Shown here: positions 39,683 to 51,178 of the stretch, piece after piece
Numbering within the stretch: position 1 is the stretch's first letter
Layout: each line of letters opens with the position of its first letter
NCBI GenBank assembly: GCA_940747215.1
Contig: CALNWS010000005.1
Location: forward strand, 1-64,000
Source: an uncultured Paraburkholderia sp.
GTDB taxonomy: Bacteria > Pseudomonadota > Gammaproteobacteria > Burkholderiales > Burkholderiaceae
DNA length: 64,000 nt
Reading direction: 5' to 3'
The notes under the pieces: model-generated
What the model saw: the letters and a program-made list of their open reading frames with translations, nothing else
Told to the model about the DNA's origin: nothing
The model's database searches: none
Position numbers and translations under genes: made by a program

Positions 39683-41704
39683 TTAACCTCGGTTCCGGTA
39701 CTGGTTGACGGCCTGCAGGCTCGTGTTCAGATTCGGCAACTCGACCGCGGCCGAGCCCGCTTCGATCTGCTTGACGAGATCGATCACGGTCTGCGTTTTC
39801 TTCGACAAGTTGTCGAAGTAATGGTCAAGCGCCGTTTGCGCCGCCTGCAGATCCGACGTGAGCGTGGTCTGGTTGCGCGACAGCAACGCGAGGCGCGCCG
39901 ACAGCAGACGCAGCTTCACGTTCTCACGCAGGAAATAGCCCTGATCGGGTGAAACCAGCATCGCGTCGGTGTGGTCGATACGGCGCACCTGCACGAGGCT
40001 CGTGAGCTGCTGGCCGATGCCGTTGGTCACTTCGCACCACCACACTTTCCAGCGCGGCTCGCCGGTTTTCGCGGCGACTTCGGCGGTATCCGACCATGTT
40101 GCCGCCTTCGGCGTGGCATGCGCGATCGGCGCTTCGCCCGAGAGCGGCAATGCGTCGACCTGTTCGATCGCGTTGTCGAGCTTGATAGCGAGACCCGTGA
40201 GGTCGGTGGAAGGCGCGACCTTCAGCTTGTCGATGTCCTGCGCGATCGCCTTGCGCACGGCGACCGCTTGCGGGCTGTCCGATGCGGCAAGACGCGTGTC
40301 TGCGCTTTGCAGCGCGAAGAGCGCGAGTTGCGTATTGCCGGTGAGCTGCAACTGCTGGCTCGCCGCCGACAGCATCTGCCCCACTTCGGCGAGCGTCCAG
40401 TCGTCGCGATTGCGGGCGAGGTCGGCATATTGCTGCTGCAACGCCTGCTGCGCGTTCTGCGCGTCGACGAGCTTGCCTTCGAGCTGCGCGACCTGCGAAT
40501 CGGACTGATGCACGGTGGCGAGCGCCTGGTCCGTCTTGATGCGCAGTTCGTTGGTTTGCGTGTCGTTCGCCTGCTGACGCTGCACGAGTTGCTGTTCGGT
40601 GCGCTCCACCTTGCGATTGAGCGCATAGCCGCCGACACTCGCGGCACAAGCAATGATCACGACGACAAACCACAGCAGCGGTCCGCTCGCACTGCGGCGC
40701 TTTTGCGCTTCATACGGCGTGAAGGGTTGATTCGGCGGCAACGCAGAGGTCGCGGCCTGCTGGGATGAAGCGTTCGTGGATGCGTTCGTTTCAGTCATGC
40801 GTGATTTAGCCGGTGAATGAGCCGGGTTGGACGATACCGGTTGAGCTACGGTCGGGACGGCGGCAATCAGCGTGCGGGCAATGCGCTCATCGCCCACGCC
40901 GGACACCGTAATGCTATCAAAACCCAATGCCCGGGCGGTTTGCGCGATCCGTGGATGCGGCGTGACGAGCGCCGCGTGTTTGAGCGCGACGATTTCGCCG
41001 GCGGTGAGATGGTCCTGCGCGAGTTCGTGCAGATTGCGCACGCCTTCGGAACTCGTGAGCAGCCAAGCATGCGGCTCGCCCGCGAGCAGTTCGTGCACGC
41101 GTGCCCACCCCGCAATGGACGGTTCCGGCACGAGGCGCCGGTAAGCGGCCACCGTGTCGACTTCCGCGCCTGCTTCGCGCAGACGCTCGGCGAGCCATTC
41201 GCGGCCGCCGTCGCCGCGCACGATCAGCACACGCTTGCCTTCAAGATTCGTTGCGCCGAGCGCGCCGTCGATCGCAGCAAAGAGACCTTCGGAGTCGAAG
41301 CGGCCGGTGTCTTCATCCGTACCGGACGACGGGCTGATCACCTTATACGTGGGCGCAGCGACACCGTGCCTTGCCAGCGCCTGCACACTGCCCGGCCCCA
41401 CTACGCCGACCGGCAGTGCATGCGGCCAGATCGCGTCGCTGTGCGAGAACGCCTGGTCGACGGCATTCGGCGAGACGAACACCACCAGCGCATACCGTTC
41501 GAGCGACGCGAGTGCCTCGCGCAATGGCGCGGCGTCCGTGACGGGCGCGATGTCAATGAGCGGGAAGTCCAGCGTGGCGATGCCGGCGGCGGTGAACCGC
41601 GCGATCAGATCGCTTGACTGATCGGCCGGTCGTGTAATCACGACCGTGAACACCGGCTGGCCGGCGATGGATGACGTGTTGCCTGAGGTGTCGGCGGCTA
41701 TCAC
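39683..41704 (-). CDS. Fused uroporphyrinogen-III synthase / HemX membrane protein
   Basis: A 673-residue fusion typical of Burkholderia. Residues about 15-285 are HemD, which closes hydroxymethylbilane to uroporphyrinogen III ([32 protein letters not shown]). Residues about 345-673 are HemX, with one membrane helix ([20 protein letters not shown]), a coiled-coil stretch rich in Gln and a periplasmic helical domain. A disordered Ser/Ala/Thr linker joins them. The start is GTG 41704, overlapping the hemC stop as GTGA, which indicates coupling. Intact; the linker contains an internal ATG at the typical start of a separate HemX, so a second product is possible. Confidence 0.93.
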   Translation of the reverse strand: MIAADTSGNTSSIAGQPVFTVVITRPADQSSDLIARFTAAGIATLDFPLIDIAPVTDAAPLREALASLERYALVVFVSPNAVDQAFSHSDAIWPHALPVGVVGPGSVQALARHGVAAPTYKVISPSSGTDEDTGRFDSEGLFAAIDGALGATNLEGKRVLIVRGDGGREWLAERLREAGAEVDTVAAYRRLVPEPSIAGWARVHELLAGEPHAWLLTSSEGVRNLHELAQDHLTAGEIVALKHAALVTPHPRIAQTARALGFDSITVSGVGDERIARTLIAAVPTVAQPVSSNPAHSPAKSRMTETNASTNASSQQAATSALPPNQPFTPYEAQKRRSASGPLLWFVVVIIACAASVGGYALNRKVERTEQQLVQRQQANDTQTNELRIKTDQALATVHQSDSQVAQLEGKLVDAQNAQQALQQQYADLARNRDDWTLAEVGQMLSAASQQLQLTGNTQLALFALQSADTRLAASDSPQAVAVRKAIAQDIDKLKVAPSTDLTGLAIKLDNAIEQVDALPLSGEAPIAHATPKAATWSDTAEVAAKTGEPRWKVWWCEVTNGIGQQLTSLVQVRRIDHTDAMLVSPDQGYFLRENVKLRLLSARLALLSRNQTTLTSDLQAAQTALDHYFDNLSKKTQTVIDLVKQIEAGSAAVELPNLNTSLQAVNQYRNRG

Positions 41705-42705
41705 TCGCCGGTCACCGCGCCGTTGGAGTTCCCGGCGGCGGGACCGCTCGCTGTGCTGAGCGCGCGGACGATCTCCATCGCGCCCTGCGCTTCGAGTTCG
41801 TTCGCGACATTCCTGCCGAGCGCAATGGCGTCCTGAACGGTCGGTACCGGCGACGAGGCCTGCGCGCTCAACACACGCGTGCCGTCGGGCGTCGCGACGA
41901 TGCCGCGCAGATGCAGCGCGCCGTCATGCCACGTCGCGTAAGCCGCGAGCGGCACTTCGCAACTGCCGCCGAGCGAGCGCGACACCATGCGCTCCGCTTC
42001 GACCGCAGCGGCCGTATGTTCGTGATACAGCGGCGCGAGCCACGCGGCGAGGTCCGCGCGATCGGCGCGAATCTCGATGCCGAGCGCGCCCTGACCGGCG
42101 GCAGGCAGGCTGTCTTGCGGATCGAGCAGCGCGCGGATGCGATCGCCGAGACCGAGACGCTTGAGGCCGGCCGCAGCGAGAATGATCGCCGCGTAATCGC
42201 CGCGATTAAGTTTCGACAAACGTGTATCCAGATTGCCGCACAACGGCCGCACGACGAGGTGCGGATAGCGCGTGCGCAACATCGCTTCGCGGCGCAGGCT
42301 CGACGTGCCCACCACGGCGCCTTCGGGCAATGCGGCGAGCGAGTCGTAATCGTTCGAGACGAGCGCGTCGCGCGGATCTTCGCGCTCCATGATCGTGGAG
42401 AGCGCAAAGCCTTCGGGCAATTCCATCGGCACGTCTTTGAGCGAATGCACGGCGAGGTCGGCGCGGCCGTCGGCGAGCGCCGCTTCGAGTTCCTTCACGA
42501 AGAGGCCCTTACCACCAACCTTCGATAAAGTGCGATCGAGAATTTGATCGCCACGTGTTGTCATCCCGAGGATTTTTACGTCACAAGATGGATATAATTT
42601 GTGCAGCGCACATCGCACATGCTCCGCTTGCCACATGGCAAGTCGGCTTTCTCGCGACGCAATCACAAGCGTGTGGGGTGGCGTAGATAACGTCTCGGTG
42701 TTCAT
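41701..42705 (-). CDS. Hydroxymethylbilane synthase (porphobilinogen deaminase)
   Basis: HemC polymerises four porphobilinogen units to hydroxymethylbilane in tetrapyrrole synthesis. The 334-residue frame has the family's [15 protein letters not shown] start, [19 protein letters not shown], the cofactor cysteine in [11 protein letters not shown], and [13 protein letters not shown] 42705 is chosen for the normal N-terminus (family members are 300-330 residues); the frame is open upstream, but the extension has no similarity. Only a weak AGAAAG ribosome site. First gene of hemC-hemDX-hemY and divergent from ppc. Confidence 0.95.
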   Translation of the reverse strand: MNTETLSTPPHTLVIASRESRLAMWQAEHVRCALHKLYPSCDVKILGMTTRGDQILDRTLSKVGGKGLFVKELEAALADGRADLAVHSLKDVPMELPEGFALSTIMEREDPRDALVSNDYDSLAALPEGAVVGTSSLRREAMLRTRYPHLVVRPLCGNLDTRLSKLNRGDYAAIILAAAGLKRLGLGDRIRALLDPQDSLPAAGQGALGIEIRADRADLAAWLAPLYHEHTAAAVEAERMVSRSLGGSCEVPLAAYATWHDGALHLRGIVATPDGTRVLSAQASSPVPTVQDAIALGRNVANELEAQGAMEIVRALSTASGPAAGNSNGAVTGE

Positions 42706-43060
42706 TAGCTTTCTGATCGGATACGGGATGTAATAACGAATAATGTTAGCATGCGCACCTGGGTCCACCGTTGCGTTCGCCCTCGCGCCGGCCCTGTGTT
42801 TCCCCTTGTGTTTCAAGGCGCGGCGCAGCGCGTAGCTAACGCGGTATCGACGGAGGAGACGGGCCTCGCAGCATGCGGGATGATGCAGTGCGACGCAACA
42901 CCCTGCGCACGCATGGCCACCCGAAACACGGCCACCTCTCCAGCGCATCACCGTCGGCGCAAGCAAGTTCATCGGCGCATACCATGTCGAGCAGTTCACG
43001 TTGCAGTTCATAGTGCAGTTCATCACTTAACAGACCTTGGCTTCCCTGAGGAAACCCATC
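42706..43060. other. Divergent promoter region of hemC and ppc
   Basis: 355 bases separating two core genes transcribed away from each other. The part next to hemC is AT-richer (42710-42755), and a -10-like TAACAT/TATTCG area is visible on the minus strand. The part next to ppc contains a 12-bp triplicate repeat. Promoters cannot be placed exactly. Confidence 0.4.
42991..43026. repeat. 12-bp repeat, three copies, in the ppc leader
   Basis: GCAGTTCACGTT, GCAGTTCATAGT and GCAGTTCATCAC follow each other with exact 12-base spacing, sharing GCAGTTCA. They end 34 bases before the ppc start codon and so lie in its leader or promoter. Confidence 0.75.
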
Positions 43061-46000
43061 GTGACGTCTTCCGGATCGGCGCGCCCTGCCCGCCGCAACT
43101 CTGCATCGCCCTCCGCCACCGCGACCGCCGCGGCCGAATCCACCGCTTCCGCCAACAGCGCGGCCGACACTGCCGTCGCCCAGTCGAAGAAAGCCACGCG
43201 CGTGAAAACCACGAAAGCCGCACAGCCTGCCAACGCCGCGAAAGTCACCAGATCTGCCAAGGCTGCAAAACCCGTGAAAGCGTCCAAAGCCGCCAAGGCC
43301 GCTAAAGCCGCTGTAAACGCTGCAGCCGAAACTTCCGTGGCAACTTCCGTGCAAACGTCTGCCGGAAATGGCGCTGAAGTCCCGAAGCCGACGCGCGCAA
43401 AGTCAGCAAAATCAGCCGGGGCCGCGAAGGCACCGAAGCTGCAAGCCGTGTCGAACGACACCGTGCTGCCCGTCACGAAGAACGGCGGCCACACTCGCGA
43501 GGACAAGGACCACCCGCTCTTCCAGGACATCCGCTATCTCGGCCGCCTGCTCGGTGACGTGCTGCGCGAACAGGAAGGCGACGCGGTGTTCGACGTCGTC
43601 GAAACGATCCGTCAGACCGCCGTGCGTTTTCGCCGCGAGGACGATAGCGCCGCCGCACAGACGCTCGACAAGAAGCTGCGCTCGCTGAGCCCGGAACAGA
43701 CCGTCAGCGTGGTGCGCGCATTCAGCTACTTCTCGCATCTGGCCAATATCGCCGAAGACCGTCACCGCAATCGCCGTCACCGCGTTCACGCGCTCGCCGG
43801 CTCGACGTCACAGCCGGGCACGATCGCGCACGCGCTCGAACGGCTCGTCGAAGCGGGCGCGGCCGCCACGCCGGTGTTGCAGCAGTTCTTCAGCGACGCG
43901 CTGATCGTGCCGGTGCTCACCGCGCATCCCACCGAAGTGCAGCGCAAGAGCATTCTCGACACGCAGCACGACGTCGCGCGTCTGCTCGCCGAACGCGACC
44001 AGCAACTCACGCAGCGCGAGCGCGCAACCAATGAAGCGATGCTGCGCGCACGCGTCACGTCGCTGTGGCAAACGCGCATGCTGCGCGACTCGCGCCTCTC
44101 CGTCGCCGATGAAATCGAGAACGCGCTGTCCTACTACCGCGCCACGTTCCTCGACAAAATCCCCGCGCTCTACGCCGATATCGAAGACGCGCTGCGCGAG
44201 CACGGTCTCGACACGCGCCTGCCCGCGTTCTTCCAGATGGGCAGTTGGATCGGCGGTGACCGCGACGGCAATCCGAACGTCACGGCCGAAACGCTCGAAC
44301 AGGCCATCACGCGTCAGGCCGAAGTGATCTTCGAGCACTATCTGGAACAGGTGCACAAGCTCTGTGCGGAATTGTCCGTGTCGAACCTGCTCGCCGGCGC
44401 GAGCGACGCGCTGAAGGCGCTCGCCGACGCCTCGCCCGACCAGTCGCCGCACCGCACGGACGAGCCGTATCGCCGCGCGCTGATCGGCATCTACACGCGG
44501 CTCGCCGCGAGTTCGCGCGTGCGTCTCGGCGAAGGCGCCGTGCCGCTGCGCAGCGCGGGCCGCGGTGCGGTGCCGGTGCGCGCCACGCCGTATGCGGACG
44601 CCTCCAAATTCGTGCGCGACCTGCACGTGCTGATCGATTCGCTCGCCGAGCATCACGGCACACCGCTCGCCGCAACGCGTCTGTCGCCGCTCGCGCGCGC
44701 CGCCGAAGTGTTCGGCTTCCATCTCGCGAGCATCGACCTGCGCCAAAGCTCGGACATTCACGAAGCCGTGATTGCCGAGCTGCTCAGGCGCGCGGGCGTG
44801 GTCGAAGATTACGCGGCGCTCGGCGAAGAAGAAAAGCTCAATGTGCTGCTCACGGAACTCGCGCAGCCGCGTCCGCTGCGTCTGCCGTATGCGGACTATT
44901 CCGACCTCGTGAAGAGCGAGCTCGGCGTGCTGGAACAGGCGCGCGTCACGCGTGAGAAATTCGGCGACCGCGCCGTGCGCAACTACATCATCTCGCACAC
45001 AGAGACGGTGTCCGATCTGGTCGAAGTGATGCTGCTGCAGAAGGAAACCGGCTTGCTGCAGGGGCGTCTGGGCGACGCGAACGATCCCGCCCGCGCCGCG
45101 CTCATGGTGATACCGCTCTTCGAAACGATTCCCGACCTGCGCAACGCGCCGCACATCATGCGCGACCTGATCGCGCTGCCGGGCGTGGACGGTCTGATCG
45201 AACATCAGGGCAACGAGCAGGAAGTCATGCTCGGCTATTCGGACAGCAACAAGGACGGCGGCTTCCTCACGTCGAACTGGGAGCTGTATCGCGCCGAACT
45301 CGCGCTGGTGTCGCTCTTCAACGAACGCGGCGTCACGCTGCGTCTCTTCCACGGACGCGGCGGCACCGTCGGCCGTGGCGGCGGCCCAACCTATCAGGCG
45401 ATTCTGTCGCAGCCGCCGGGCACCGTGGACGGTCAGATGCGTCTCACCGAACAGGGCGAAGTGATCGCCAGCAAGTTCGGCAACCCGGAAATCGGCCAGC
45501 GCAATCTGGAAACGGTGGTGGCCGCCACGCTGGAAGCGTCGCTGCTGCCGCACGGCAACGCGCCCGACCAGTTGCCCGTTTTCGAAGAAACGATGCAGCA
45601 ACTCTCCGACGATGCGATGGCGTCGTACCGCGCGCTGGTTTACGAAACGCCGGGCTTCAAGGAATATTTCTTCGAGTCCACGCCGATCTCGGAGATCGCG
45701 AAGCTGAACATCGGCAGCCGCCCGGCGTCGCGCAAGCTGCAGGATCCGAAGCAGCGCAAGATCGAGGATCTGCGCGCGATTCCGTGGGGCTTCTCGTGGG
45801 GTCAATGCCGCCTGCTGCTCACAGGCTGGTATGGTTTCGGCAGCGCGGTCGCAGGCCACCTCGATAGCGCGCCGTCCGAAGCGGAGCGTTCGCGCCGCCT
45901 CGCGCTGCTCAAGAAGATGCACAAGACGTGGCCGTTTTTCTCGAACCTGCTGTCGAACATGGACATGGTGCTCGCCAAGACCGACCTCGCCGTCGCTTCG

Positions 46001-46300
46001 CGTTATGCGACGCTCGTGTCGGACAAGAAGCTGCGCAAGCACGTGTTCGAGCGCATCGTCGCGGAATGGGAGCGCACGTCGAAGGTGTTGTCGGAGATCA
46101 CAGGCAAGAGCGAGCGGCTCGCGGAAAATCCGCGGCTCGCGCGTTCGATCAAGAACCGCTTCCCGTATCTCGACCCGCTCAATCACCTGCAGGTCGAACT
46201 GCTCAAGCGTCACCGCGCGGGCGACACCAACGCGCGCGTGCGCCGCGGGATTCACCTGAGCATCAACGGTATCGCGGCGGGCTTGCGCAACACGGGCTAA
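43061..46300 (+). CDS. Phosphoenolpyruvate carboxylase with Ala/Lys-rich N-terminal extension
   Basis: Ppc carboxylates PEP to oxaloacetate (anaplerosis). The start GTG 43061 has a GAGGAAA site 8 bases upstream; no ATG fits. Residues 1 to about 145 are low complexity ([19 protein letters not shown]), like histone H1 tails, and precede the catalytic body, which starts near [18 protein letters not shown]. Catalytic His in [36 protein letters not shown] and the C-terminal LRNTG are all present. 1079 residues against about 880-1000 in relatives, the excess being the tail. Divergent from hemC. Intact. Confidence 0.95.
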   Translation: MTSSGSARPARRNSASPSATATAAAESTASANSAADTAVAQSKKATRVKTTKAAQPANAAKVTRSAKAAKPVKASKAAKAAKAAVNAAAETSVATSVQTSAGNGAEVPKPTRAKSAKSAGAAKAPKLQAVSNDTVLPVTKNGGHTREDKDHPLFQDIRYLGRLLGDVLREQEGDAVFDVVETIRQTAVRFRREDDSAAAQTLDKKLRSLSPEQTVSVVRAFSYFSHLANIAEDRHRNRRHRVHALAGSTSQPGTIAHALERLVEAGAAATPVLQQFFSDALIVPVLTAHPTEVQRKSILDTQHDVARLLAERDQQLTQRERATNEAMLRARVTSLWQTRMLRDSRLSVADEIENALSYYRATFLDKIPALYADIEDALREHGLDTRLPAFFQMGSWIGGDRDGNPNVTAETLEQAITRQAEVIFEHYLEQVHKLCAELSVSNLLAGASDALKALADASPDQSPHRTDEPYRRALIGIYTRLAASSRVRLGEGAVPLRSAGRGAVPVRATPYADASKFVRDLHVLIDSLAEHHGTPLAATRLSPLARAAEVFGFHLASIDLRQSSDIHEAVIAELLRRAGVVEDYAALGEEEKLNVLLTELAQPRPLRLPYADYSDLVKSELGVLEQARVTREKFGDRAVRNYIISHTETVSDLVEVMLLQKETGLLQGRLGDANDPARAALMVIPLFETIPDLRNAPHIMRDLIALPGVDGLIEHQGNEQEVMLGYSDSNKDGGFLTSNWELYRAELALVSLFNERGVTLRLFHGRGGTVGRGGGPTYQAILSQPPGTVDGQMRLTEQGEVIASKFGNPEIGQRNLETVVAATLEASLLPHGNAPDQLPVFEETMQQLSDDAMASYRALVYETPGFKEYFFESTPISEIAKLNIGSRPASRKLQDPKQRKIEDLRAIPWGFSWGQCRLLLTGWYGFGSAVAGHLDSAPSEAERSRRLALLKKMHKTWPFFSNLLSNMDMVLAKTDLAVASRYATLVSDKKLRKHVFERIVAEWERTSKVLSEITGKSERLAENPRLARSIKNRFPYLDPLNHLQVELLKRHRAGDTNARVRRGIHLSINGIAAGLRNTG

Positions 46301-46414
46301 TGCTTCGGCGACAACTGCCCGGCCTGCGTGTCTGTGCTCCCGCGCGCGGCCGCACAGTCGAACCGTTCTTCACCGCAAAGCCGACCGCGTCCGACTTTTT
46401 CATTGCGCGCCCGC

Positions 46415-47167
46415 TCAGCGTGCTTCGACCATCAGCGCGTCGAGCTTGAACGAGCCATCGTCCTGCACGCCGAAATACGCGCGCACTTCGTCCAGCGCGT
46501 GCGTCCACAGCGAGCGGATCGCCGTAACGCAAGGCTCCGGCGTGCGCATGCGCGCGACCCACGACGCGAATTCGATGTCGATGCGCCAGCGTTCGCGAAT
46601 CGACGCCTTGAAACCAGCCGCTTCGAAAAACGCGATCCATTCGTCGGCGCGGTAATCGCGGATATGCGAGCCGTCGCGCAGCACTTCGACCGCCTGCAAA
46701 TGCGTGTCGAGCAGCGGATGGTCGCTGCCTGCAATGTCGATGAAGAGCACGCGTCCGCCCGGCCTCAGCACGCGCCGCACTTCGGCGAGCGCGAGCGGCA
46801 CGTCGTGCCAGTGATGCGCGCTCATCCGGCTGATCACCCAGTCGAACGAATGCGACTCGAAGGGCAGCGTTTCGGCCGCGCCCTGTTGTGTGCGGATGTT
46901 GGCGAGGCTGCGCTCCTTCGCCGCGCCTTCGACGGTGGCAAGCATGGGCGGCGCGATGTCGTAAGCCACGACCTCTTTCGCGTGCGGTGCGACGGCGAAG
47001 CTCGCGTGACCCGCGCCGCAACCCATGTCGAGCACCGTGGCGCCCGGCGTCGCCGCGATCGAATCGGCCAGCGTGCGCAGGTCGGCACCGGTGGCGTGCG
47101 TCTGACTCGTCAAGTAGGCGGCGGCGGTCGAGCCGAAGGCGTCGGCGACCTGATCGTGGTGCTTCAT
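46415..47167 (-). CDS. SAM-dependent methyltransferase (class I, UbiE-like)
   Basis: A 250-residue cytosolic methyltransferase. The SAM-binding motif VLDMGCGAGHASFAVAP (about 45-61) and motif II/III positions (LPFESHSFDWVISRMSAHHWHDV, then VLRPGGRVLFIDI) follow the UbiE/COQ5-like class. The acceptor is unknown. The start at ATG 47167 gives MKHHDQVADAFG, typical for this subgroup. It is transcribed divergently from the XRE regulator gene, which probably controlled it. Intact. Confidence 0.88.
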   Translation of the reverse strand: MKHHDQVADAFGSTAAAYLTSQTHATGADLRTLADSIAATPGATVLDMGCGAGHASFAVAPHAKEVVAYDIAPPMLATVEGAAKERSLANIRTQQGAAETLPFESHSFDWVISRMSAHHWHDVPLALAEVRRVLRPGGRVLFIDIAGSDHPLLDTHLQAVEVLRDGSHIRDYRADEWIAFFEAAGFKASIRERWRIDIEFASWVARMRTPEPCVTAIRSLWTHALDEVRAYFGVQDDGSFKLDALMVEAR

Positions 47168-47250
47168 GTGGGGTTCCAGTTTGGCTGCATGTTGTAAGGC
47201 TTACGGGCTACGGCATGGCGCCGTGCCAGCCATTACAATAGAGCCCACCG

Positions 47251-47262
47251 TGTACCAGTACA
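47251..47262. promoter_or_regulatory. Possible operator palindrome
   Basis: TGTACCAGTACA, a 5+5 palindrome with 2-base centre, lies between the divergent methyltransferase and XRE regulator genes. A TTACAAT element (47231-47237) is next to it. Palindromes of this kind are common TetR/XRE operators. No binding evidence. Confidence 0.35.
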
Positions 47263-47361
47263 AGTTAAGCAATTATTCTGGTATTGAAAGCACTACCCCG
47301 TTGCCCGCGTTGCTCTCCGCTTCGTGCGCGCGGCAAAAAATCACCACAGAACAATCACGGA

Positions 47362-48170
47362 ATGACCACGATGTCCGCCACCGACAACCCGCCGCCGCTC
47401 GCCGCCACGCCCGCGCGCTCGGCGACTTCATCCGCGCTCATCGCGAGCGGCTGTCGCCGCAGGCGGTCGGCCTGCCGCCGGGACCGTGCCGCCGCACGCC
47501 CGGACTGCGGCGCGAGGAAGTTGCGCAACTGTGCGGCGTCAGCCCGACTTGGTACACGTGGATCGAGCAGGGACGGCCGGTGTCCGCCTCGGCGGACGCG
47601 CTTGCGCGCATCGCGGTGGCGTTGCAGCTGTCGCGCGCGGAACGGGCGTATCTGTTCGAACTCGCGGCCCAGCGGGATCCGGCCGAGCCCGATCCCGCCG
47701 CCGACGCGCCCGCCACACTGCTCGAAACCGTGCAGCTCGTTAACGCGCCCGCATACGTGCTCGACCGTCAGTGGAATGCGCTCGCGTGGAACGAGCGCGC
47801 GGCGGATCTGTTCGTCGGCTGGCTGGACGGCACGCACGACCGCAACCTGCTGCGCTACACGTTCACTGAACCTGCTGCGCGGGTGCTGATCGCCGACTGG
47901 GAAACGCGCGCCCGGCGGCTTGCCGCCGAATTCCGCGCCGACTCGATCCGACATCTGAACGACGCGCCCACGCGCAGCCTGATCGACGCCCTGAGCGCCG
48001 CGAGCGACGCGTTCGCGCGCTTCTGGGCGTCGCAGGACGTCGGCGGGCGCGAAGGCGGACGGCGCGAATTCAACCATCCGCGCGACGGCCGCCTCGTCTA
48101 CGACCAGATCACGTTCAAGCCCGCGCATCGCGAGGATCTGAAGCTCGTCGTGCTGGTGCGCGCAGCGCAG
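47362..48170 (+). pseudogene. XRE-family regulator with MmyB-like ligand domain, frameshifted
   Basis: DNA-binding regulator: N-terminal HTH (RRTPGLRREEVAQLCGVSPTWYTWIEQG) and a C-terminal MmyB-like sensor domain (NAPAYVLDRQWNALAWN, FNHPRDGRLVYDQITF). The natural start (ATG 47362 or 47371, giving MSATDNPPPLAA) is in a different frame from the HTH; one base is gained or lost near 47413. The C-terminus is also abnormal: after LKLVVLV the family sequence stops and the frame runs on without a stop until it passes the argH start. A product from an upstream in-frame start cannot be excluded. Divergent from the methyltransferase. Confidence 0.65.
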
Positions 48171-48396
48171 TGCGTGCCGCGTCGAGCGCGTGCCCCGCGC
48201 CACGCAGCGGCGCGTTCTGGGCGGGCCCGCCGGTGTAAAATCGTTGTTTTTCCTTGCGTCGGCGGCACCGTTTTGCGCGGCATATGCGCGCTTTCGAGTT
48301 TTCACCGCCCAGCGTTCACCGCCCGGCGCATCTGCTGCCTGATTTCTAGTCCAATTCGCCCATTGCCATCTAACCACTGCCTAACTGTCCAACACC

Positions 48397-49800
48397 ATGA
48401 TGTCCCAACTGCATAAAAAAAGCGAAGCTTGGTCGGCTCGCTTCTCGGAGCCGATGTCGGAGCTCGTCAAACGCTACACGTCGTCGGTTTTCTTCGACAA
48501 GCGTCTGGCGCTCATCGATATCGAAGGGTCGCTCGCGCACGCCTCGATGCTGGCCGCGCAGAAGATCATCGCCGCCGACGACCTCGCCGCCATCCAGCGC
48601 AGCATGGCGCAGATCAGGGATGAAATCGAGCGTGGCAAGTTCGAATGGCAACTCGATCTGGAAGACGTGCATCTGAACATCGAGGCACGTCTCACCGCGC
48701 TGATCGGCGACGCCGGCAAGCGTCTGCACACCGGCCGCTCGCGTAACGACCAAGTCGCGACCAACATTCGCCTGTGGCTGCGCGGCGAGATCGACCGGAT
48801 CGGCGAGCTGCTGAAGGAACTGCGCACGGCACTCATCGACATGGCCGAGAAGAACGCGTCCACTATCATGCCGGGTTTCACGCACCTGCAGGTGGCGCAG
48901 CCGGTGACGTTCGGCCACCATCTGCTCGCATACGTCGAAATGTTTTCGCGCGACACCGAGCGCATGGCCGACTGCCGCAAGCGCGTGAACCGTCTACCGC
49001 TCGGCACGGCCGCGCTCGCCGGCACGAGCTATCCGATCGACCGTCATGCCGTGGCGAAAACGCTCGGCTTCGACGGCATCTGCGCGAACTCGCTCGACGC
49101 GGTGTCCGACCGCGACTTCGCGATCGAATTCACGGCGGCATCGGCGCTCGTCATGACGCACGTCTCGCGCTTCTCCGAAGAACTCGTGCTGTGGATGAGC
49201 CCGCGCGTCGGCTTCATCGATCTGGCCGACCGCTTCTGCACCGGCTCGTCGATCATGCCGCAGAAGAAGAATCCGGACGTGCCCGAACTCGCGCGCGGCA
49301 AGACCGGTCGCGTGAACGGCCACCTGATGGCGCTACTTACGCTCATGAAGGGCCAGCCGCTCGCCTACAACAAGGACAATCAGGAAGACAAGGAGCCGCT
49401 GTTCGACACCGTGGATACGGTGGCCGACACGCTGCGCATCTTCGCGGAAATGGTCGCCGGCATTTCGGTCAAACCGGAAGCCATGCGCGACGCAGCACTG
49501 CAAGGCTTCTCCACGGCAACCGATCTCGCCGACTACCTCGTGAAGCGCGGCCTGCCGTTCCGCGATGCGCACGAAGCGGTTGCGCTCGCCGTTCGCATCT
49601 GTGCGGACCGTGGCTGCGATCTGGCGGACCTCACGCTTGAAGAAATATGCAAGGAATTGCCGAAAGTCGCGCATCTGATCGGCGAAGACGTGTTCTCGTA
49701 TCTGACGCTGGAAGGTTCGGTGGCAAGCCGCAATCATCCGGGCGGCACGGCGCCCGAGCAGGTGCAGGCGGCGGCGAAGGCGGCTCGCGCGGCGCTTTAA
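48397..49800 (+). CDS. Argininosuccinate lyase
   Basis: ArgH splits argininosuccinate into arginine and fumarate, the last step of arginine synthesis. 467 residues, complete. Fumarase-superfamily signature [25 protein letters not shown] and [14 protein letters not shown] are present. The start is MMSQ at 48397; the second ATG is equally likely. The preceding regulator frame overlaps the first codons, because that frame has lost its own stop. A terminator follows 57 bases downstream. Intact, in contrast to the catabolic arginine gene arcC at 2530. Confidence 0.96.
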   Translation: MMSQLHKKSEAWSARFSEPMSELVKRYTSSVFFDKRLALIDIEGSLAHASMLAAQKIIAADDLAAIQRSMAQIRDEIERGKFEWQLDLEDVHLNIEARLTALIGDAGKRLHTGRSRNDQVATNIRLWLRGEIDRIGELLKELRTALIDMAEKNASTIMPGFTHLQVAQPVTFGHHLLAYVEMFSRDTERMADCRKRVNRLPLGTAALAGTSYPIDRHAVAKTLGFDGICANSLDAVSDRDFAIEFTAASALVMTHVSRFSEELVLWMSPRVGFIDLADRFCTGSSIMPQKKNPDVPELARGKTGRVNGHLMALLTLMKGQPLAYNKDNQEDKEPLFDTVDTVADTLRIFAEMVAGISVKPEAMRDAALQGFSTATDLADYLVKRGLPFRDAHEAVALAVRICADRGCDLADLTLEEICKELPKVAHLIGEDVFSYLTLEGSVASRNHPGGTAPEQVQAAAKAARAAL

Positions 49801-49856
49801 GCGTCCGTCTTGCCGGCGAGGCGCGGGAGTTACTCGCGCGCACTGCTTGAAGATAT

Positions 49857-49890
49857 GAAAGGCGAATCCGGTAACGGGTTCGCCTTTTTT
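49857..49890 (+). terminator. Terminator of argH
   Basis: AAAGGCGAATCC pairs with GGGTTCGCCTTT (one mismatch) around a short loop, followed by six T. Confidence 0.88.
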
Positions 49891-50162
49891 CATTCGACGG
49901 CCGTCTCGATGTGCGCCGATCGGGCAGCGCCAAAAGGAAAGCCCGCACGGAGCGGGCCAAATGAAAGACTTCCACCGATGCCTCCCGAAGGAGGCTATCG
50001 AAGTGTAGGCGCGTTTTGCGCGCTTACAAATCTGCTCATATTTCAGGCATTACAAGCGTCGTGATACACGCATCTCGCGCCCACATATCGGGCAAACGCG
50101 GATTGAAACCTAGCCGTTTTGACTATCATCAAATCAGATTCCGCCCGGTGTGCGATACGAAA

Positions 50163-50720
50163 ATGGCCAATCAAAAACGTCGTTCCGAAGCTGTCTTAGC
50201 GCGCTCTGTTACGCGTGTTCCTGAGCGCTCGCGGCGGCACGTGTGCGGCTTCTCCTGCCGCCGTCTGCGCAGCGCTTCTCGCGGTCGCCATGACCATGAC
50301 CGGCTGCACGTTCACGCCGCCGCCTAGTGCGTCGGTGCCGGTGCCGCCCGCCGCGCTCAATAGCGCGACGCTCGACCAGTATCGCGACGCGGTCGCGCGG
50401 CGGATCGCCGAACGCAGTCCGTCGTATGTGTGCTGCACGGCACGCCGCAAGCCATGTTGCGCTCGCTGGTGGTGGTGTCGTTCACCGTCGACGGCAACGG
50501 CCGCGTGCTGCACTCGGCGGTGTATCGCACGAACGGCGACAACGAAGCCGAGAGCACCGCGCTCACCAGCCTGCGGCACGCGCCGCCTTTGCCGCTGCCG
50601 CCGGGCAAGCTGCTGAACGGCCGCGGCCAGCTCGAACTCTTCGAAGACTGGCTCTTCAACGACGGCGGCAAGTTCCAGTTGCGCGAGCTCGCTTCGCCGC
50701 AGGCGCAGACCATCGACTGA
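50163..50720 (+). pseudogene. TonB-like C-terminal domain lipoprotein, frameshifted
   Basis: ATG 50163 opens MANQKRRSEAVL; the frame then changes near 50210 to the one with a lipobox signal (LAVAMTMTGC) and a proline-rich linker. A 2-base TG duplication near 50430 (TATGTGTGCTG) shifts again. The rest (MLRSLVVVSFTVDGNGRVLHSAVYRTNGDNEAE, split here by the reader as a beta-sheet unit) resembles the TonB C-terminal domain and ends at TGA 50718. An envelope lipoprotein of unknown role. Two lesions. Confidence 0.65.
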
Positions 50721-51178
50721 GCGCGGCTTGCTGGGTCGCGGCGGCGCTCGCTACAATTTTCAATTCCGCGCCGGAAACCTCCGGCATGGCTCGCACCACC
50801 CGCTCATCCGTCGGCGCGGCACGAGTCCGATTGCAACGCCGCCGCGTCACCCGCGCGCGCCGTCTGCTTGATGCACTTAAGCACCCGATGCCCGTGCGAA
50901 CACTGCGCAACGTCGAACCTCATACGTCACAGCCCGCGTTCCGCCATTGCATCGCGCCTGAACTGCGACATCCAGCGTTTGCCAGGTCAATGCCTAGTGA
51001 ACGCCCTAATAAAATCGCGTTCACGCGCGAACTTCGCGGGTTGCCGTTGTAAGCTGTTGCTTCGTTGTACCCATCGCACGTCCACACGCCACGAAACTGA
51101 ACAAAGATGCCGCCCGGCACGCGCCGCTCGATCCCGAAGCGCAACGCGCGCGGCATCGCGACACATTGGAGACCCCGC
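50721..51178. other. Gene-free stretch
   Basis: About 460 bases without a supported gene or clear hairpin. The last 30 bases before the MHS transporter start contain its TTGGAG ribosome site. The rest may be the leader region or an eroded gene. Confidence 0.4.

Noticed and set aside
43808-46255. An 815-codon open frame on the minus strand opposite ppc
   Set aside because: It mirrors the ppc codons; in GC-rich genes the antisense frame stays open by codon bias. Its protein is Arg/His/Glu-rich with no known motif, and ppc itself is unmistakable.
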